Origin: CAYGZM01 sp964354365
GTDB taxonomy: Bacteria; Planctomycetota; Phycisphaerae; Sedimentisphaerales; Anaerobacaceae
Direction: 5' to 3'
NCBI GenBank assembly: GCA_964354365.1
Contig: CAYGZM010000157.1
Location: 1 to 8,806, forward strand
Length of the DNA: 8,806 nucleotides
In this document: positions 6,356-8,806 of the stretch, piece after piece
How positions within the stretch are numbered: position 1 is the stretch's first letter
Layout: each line of letters opens with the position of its first letter
Translations under genes and position numbers: made by a program
The notes under the pieces: generated by a model
The model's input: the letters and a program-made list of their open reading frames with translations, nothing else
What the model was told of the DNA's origin: nothing
Database searches by the model: none

Positions 6356-6434
6356 TACTTGATTTTTTGAGGACGGCGCTGTTACCATTTCCGCTTTGCC
6401 CGAAAGAACCGTGCCATTCTGCGAAAGGAACACA

Positions 6435-8309
6435 ATGCACAAGCTCACTTCAACACTTATCAGCGTAGTTGTCGTTCTCGGATTCACAGTTCCTGCGACT
6501 CGCGGCTGGACCGCTGCGTCTGGACCCCTCGCCAAAATTACCGTCGAGGCGGGGGAGCATACGCGGGTCGATACGCCGGTTTGCGGATTGTTGGACGGCG
6601 TGCCTTTAAGTCTTCCTGGCGCCAGTTACGTGCTGACCGAGGGCAGCGCTTCGGGGCGGAACGTCGTGGCGGCGCAGCTTGAGCCTGGCAGCCCGGCGAA
6701 GCTGTGGTTCATCCTCGCCGGCGAAACCAAGCCTGGGACCAAACGCACTTATGAATTTTCAATTCAAGAAAGAAGCGCCAAAGGGCCGGATGCCGGCGTT
6801 TCGGTCAGGCAGAGCCAGGATTACTGCGACATACTGTACGGCGATACGAAGGTGTTACGGTACAACCACGCCGTTGTGCCTCCACCGGCCGGGCAGAGCG
6901 ACCTCTACAAACGCAGCGGCTTTATACATCCTTTGTGGTCGCCGGCCGGCTCGGTGCTGACGAATATCCACGCGCCGGATCATATTCACCATTTAGGAAT
7001 ATGGATGCCGTGGACGCATACGGAGTTCGAGGGTAAATCAGTCGATTTCTGGAATCTCAAAGAGGGGCAGGGTACGGTGCGATTTGTGAAGTACCTTGCG
7101 ACGACCGATGGGCCGGTGTACGGTGGTTTTCAGGTGGAGCAGGAGCACGTCGCATTGAAGACAGCCGAGGGTGAGAAGGTTGTGCTCAAGGAGGAATGGG
7201 ACGTTCGAGTCTATAACGTCGGCGGGCCGGGCAAGGGCTACTGGCTTTGGGATTTCAAATCGACGCAGCGCTGCGTTGCTGATAGTCCCTTGCGTCAGGT
7301 TGAGTATCGTTACGGCGGATTTGGCTTTCGAGGTGCGGCGGAATGGGACGAGCAGACCGCCGAGTACCTCACCAGCGAGGGCAAGACGCGAAAGGACGGG
7401 CACGCCACGCGGGCGCGATGGTGCGATACTTCAGGCAAGATTAAGGAATGGGAGGGCGTGACATTTTACAGTCATCCGGGGAACTTCAGACATCCGGAGC
7501 CGATGCGGATATGGCCGGAGGGGCAGGTCTTCTTCAACTGGGCGCCTTCACAGGCCGGCGACTGGGAAATGAAACCCGGCGAGGACCACGTATTCAGGTA
7601 TCGGCTTTACGTGCACGAGGGAAAGGTCAACGTTGCGGACGCCGAGCGGATATGGGCGGACTACGCAGAGCCGCCTAAGGTGACGATTGAGCCGGGGCTA
7701 GCAAGGCCCGATGTTACCGCGGATCGCCCGAAGGATGCGATAGTGCTTTTCGACGGCAAGCATTTTTCGCACTGGACGACCGGCAGCGACAAAGAGATAG
7801 GCTGGAAGGTTGCCGATGGCGTGATGACAATTGTGCCCAAGTCCGGCAGCATAATGACTAAGCAGAGCTTCGCTGATTTCAAGATGCACGTTGAGTTCAA
7901 GACGCCGCAGCTTCCGCCCGAGGTCAAGGGGCAGGGCAGGGGCAACAGCGGAGTGTATATACAGCGTCGGTATGAAGTTCAAATCCTCGATTCATACGGC
8001 CTGGAGCCGAAGAAGAACGAGTGCGCATCAATCTACACGTTCAAGGCCCCGGATAAGAACGTCTGCAAGGAGCCCGGCGAGTGGCAGAGCTACGACATTA
8101 TCTTCCACGCGGCGCGGTACGAAGGCCAGAAGAAGGTCAAGAACGCCCGGATATCGCTGGTGTACAACGGAGTCCTGGTGCACGACGACGTGGAAGTGCC
8201 GAACAAGACTGGCGCAGGCCAGCCGGAAGGGCCTGAGCCTGGGCCGATCTTGCTGCAGGAGCACGGTAACGTGGTGTCGTTCAGGAATGTCTGGATTGTT
8301 CCCCTTTGA
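6435..8309 (+). CDS. Secreted DUF6807 (PmoA-like)-DUF1080 (3-keto-disaccharide hydrolase-like) fusion protein
   Basis: The product has 624 residues. Residues 1 to about 28 are a signal peptide (HK, then LISVVVVLGFTVP). Residues about 35-412 are DUF6807, once named PmoA family: FIHPLWSPAGSVLT, the His-rich DHIHHLGIW (182-190), EEWDVRVY and ADAERIWADY. Residues about 435-622 are DUF1080: LFDGKHFSHWT, GWKVADGVMTI, GNSGVYIQRRYEVQILDS, GEWQSYDIIF, LVHDDVEVP and GPILLQEHG, ending RNVWIVPL. DUF1080 proteins have been tied to cleavage of 3-keto-glycosides, often with GFO/IDH/MocA-type oxidoreductases, so a role in sugar breakdown in the periplasm or outside is likely; no such oxidoreductase is in this window. 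The PmoA label is historical and does not imply methane oxidation. The ATG is chosen because AAAGGA lies 5 nt upstream and the signal peptide starts there; an in-frame TTG at 6396 would add 13 polar residues before the signal. Confidence 0.9.
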   Translation: MHKLTSTLISVVVVLGFTVPATRGWTAASGPLAKITVEAGEHTRVDTPVCGLLDGVPLSLPGASYVLTEGSASGRNVVAAQLEPGSPAKLWFILAGETKPGTKRTYEFSIQERSAKGPDAGVSVRQSQDYCDILYGDTKVLRYNHAVVPPPAGQSDLYKRSGFIHPLWSPAGSVLTNIHAPDHIHHLGIWMPWTHTEFEGKSVDFWNLKEGQGTVRFVKYLATTDGPVYGGFQVEQEHVALKTAEGEKVVLKEEWDVRVYNVGGPGKGYWLWDFKSTQRCVADSPLRQVEYRYGGFGFRGAAEWDEQTAEYLTSEGKTRKDGHATRARWCDTSGKIKEWEGVTFYSHPGNFRHPEPMRIWPEGQVFFNWAPSQAGDWEMKPGEDHVFRYRLYVHEGKVNVADAERIWADYAEPPKVTIEPGLARPDVTADRPKDAIVLFDGKHFSHWTTGSDKEIGWKVADGVMTIVPKSGSIMTKQSFADFKMHVEFKTPQLPPEVKGQGRGNSGVYIQRRYEVQILDSYGLEPKKNECASIYTFKAPDKNVCKEPGEWQSYDIIFHAARYEGQKKVKNARISLVYNGVLVHDDVEVPNKTGAGQPEGPEPGPILLQEHGNVVSFRNVWIVPL

Positions 8310-8347
8310 GAAGCTGAGAAAGTGGGTGAGTAGAGATGTCGCCGTAT

Positions 8348-8368
8348 AGGCCATGTGATCGGCCTTTT
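8348..8368 (+). terminator. Intrinsic terminator candidate after the DUF6807-DUF1080 gene
   Basis: AGGCC, an eight-base loop (ATGTGATC), GGCCT and a run of four Ts, about 40 nt past the stop codon. The stem is only five pairs, but position and orientation fit. Confidence 0.4.
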
Positions 8369-8454
8369 AGGATGTGTTCTCTGGCGGCGGGTATGACTTT
8401 TGAACCGGCCGGAGTGAGGTGAAATGAGATGGTATTATAAGTGGAAGTTTTCAA

Positions 8455-8482
8455 TTGCGTGGTTAGGGGGCCAAGTTATAAT
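8455..8482 (+). promoter_or_regulatory. Sigma70-type promoter candidate reading toward the right edge
   Basis: TTGCGT (8455-8460), 16 nt, then a perfect TATAAT (8477-8482). A transcript would begin near 8489 and pass through repeat copy 2. It may drive a gene beyond 8806 or a noncoding RNA. A possible start ATG at 8763 stays open to the edge but lacks a ribosome site. Confidence 0.45.
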
Positions 8483-8662
8483 GTTAGAACGCCTTTGGCG
8501 TCCCGAGCAAGGTGGGCCTGCTTCTTGGGCGTAAGTCTTTTTACTGAAAACGGTTATGTAGTGATCGTCCTCGGGAAGGAGGAAATTGCAATAAAACAGT
8601 GCTCGCAAGCGTTTTTCTCAGTGAAGCGGCGCACTTTATGGAAGGCTTCTGATTCTAAGGCC

Positions 8663-8739
8663 TCTGCAAAATTGCAGGTTAGGCCTGCTTGGAAAAGAAA
8701 AAATCGTTTGTTGATTACCTGCAATTTTGCAGAACTCAT
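8663..8739 (+). repeat. 77-nt intergenic repeat, copy 2 (MITE/REP-like, 17-bp terminal inverted repeats)
   Basis: This is the perfect reverse complement of 829-905. The core with the 17-bp terminal inverted repeats is 8663-8733; the shared sequence then continues through ACTCAT to 8739. On the far side, similarity extends to 8657 with one mismatch (8662). A 6-nt direct repeat TTCTGA brackets this copy (8647-8652 and 8740-8745), which could be a target-site duplication. It lies about 180 nt downstream of a promoter candidate, and its orientation relative to rightward transcription matches that of copy 1 relative to the NfnA-like gene. Confidence 0.93.
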
Positions 8740-8806
8740 TTCTGAATTTTTGGTTCTCACTCATGATATTGGTAAAGGATAACAAGAAAATTGGGCAGTC
8801 CGGGGC

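Larger units (their letters stand above)
8310..8662. other. Region without a gene after the DUF6807-DUF1080 gene
   Basis: No protein is supported. It holds a terminator candidate (8348-8368), a promoter candidate (8455-8482) and a short hairpin ACGCC-TTT-GGCGT (8489-8501) at the predicted transcript start. An AAGGAGG motif (8576-8582) is not followed by a usable start. The open frame spanning 8441-8782 runs straight through the 77-nt repeat and is unlikely to be real. Confidence 0.5.

Noticed and set aside
6435..7670. Methane monooxygenase subunit, suggested by the old PmoA family name
   Set aside because: The domain is the DUF6807 family, secreted and soluble; it lacks the membrane helices of true PmoA.
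829..8739. CRISPR array
   Set aside because: The two repeat copies are 7.8 kb apart and in opposite orientation, with no spacers or cas genes.
829..8739. Composite transposon bounded by the two inverted copies
   Set aside because: No transposase or integrase lies between them, and the content includes ndk and an OmpA-like gene, which look like ordinary chromosome.
8441..8782. Open frame of 113 codons covering the right-end region
   Set aside because: A large part is the translated 77-nt repeat, and a similar peptide arises from copy 1 in unrelated context; no domain or ribosome site supports it.
8763..8806. Start of a gene running off the right edge (ATG at 8763)
   Set aside because: Only 14 codons are visible, with no ribosome site and no recognisable sequence, so it cannot be annotated.
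1..8806. tRNA or rRNA genes
   Set aside because: No cloverleaf, TTCGA-type T-loop in context, or rRNA motif was recognised by eye.

Overview
The window reads as a chromosomal segment of an anaerobic planctomycete, most likely Phycisphaerae (Sedimentisphaerales/MSBL9-like). This is an inference from protein style, not from a search. The clues are an exported beta-helix protein with a planctomycete-type C-terminal segment, a dockerin and 'NPMTW' fibronectin-like modules; a DUF6807-DUF1080 secreted protein; a zinc-ribbon membrane protein of unknown role; and an NfnA/SudB-type flavoprotein typical of anaerobic electron metabolism. Genes are GC-rich, with SD-type ribosome sites before several of them.

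Layout. Positions 1-806 (minus strand) hold a nearly complete NfnA-like FAD/NAD-binding subunit with a GTG start; its end lies beyond the left edge. A divergent intergenic region (807-1111) carries back-to-back promoter candidates and the first copy of a 77-nt repeat. On the plus strand follow an OmpA/MotB-like lipoprotein (1112-1888) and nucleoside diphosphate kinase ndk (1924-2385), probably co-transcribed. A 351-nt gap holds a weak terminator and a good sigma70-type promoter. Then come a 913-residue exported beta-helix/dockerin/FN3 protein (2737-5478), a 385-nt gap full of stem-loops, a small zinc-ribbon membrane protein (5864-6355), and a 624-residue secreted DUF6807-DUF1080 protein (6435-8309). 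The last ~500 nt are without a convincing gene. They hold a terminator candidate, a promoter candidate and the second copy of the 77-nt repeat, in opposite orientation.

How the genes fit together. NfnA suggests ferredoxin/NAD(P)H electron handling. The lipoprotein probably tethers the outer membrane to peptidoglycan. Ndk is housekeeping. The beta-helix protein and the DUF1080 protein fit extracytoplasmic polysaccharide or glycoside use, but the window shows no operon tying them together.

The most notable unexplained signal is the 77-nt repeat. Copies at 829-905 and 8663-8739 are perfect reverse complements. Each carries 17-bp terminal inverted repeats, and each terminal repeat is itself built on the palindrome CTGCAA-N2-TTGCAG. 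Copy 1 sits between a promoter candidate and the nfnA start codon. Copy 2 also lies downstream of a promoter candidate in the same relative orientation. It may be a small MITE/REP-like mobile repeat, a leader RNA element, or both.
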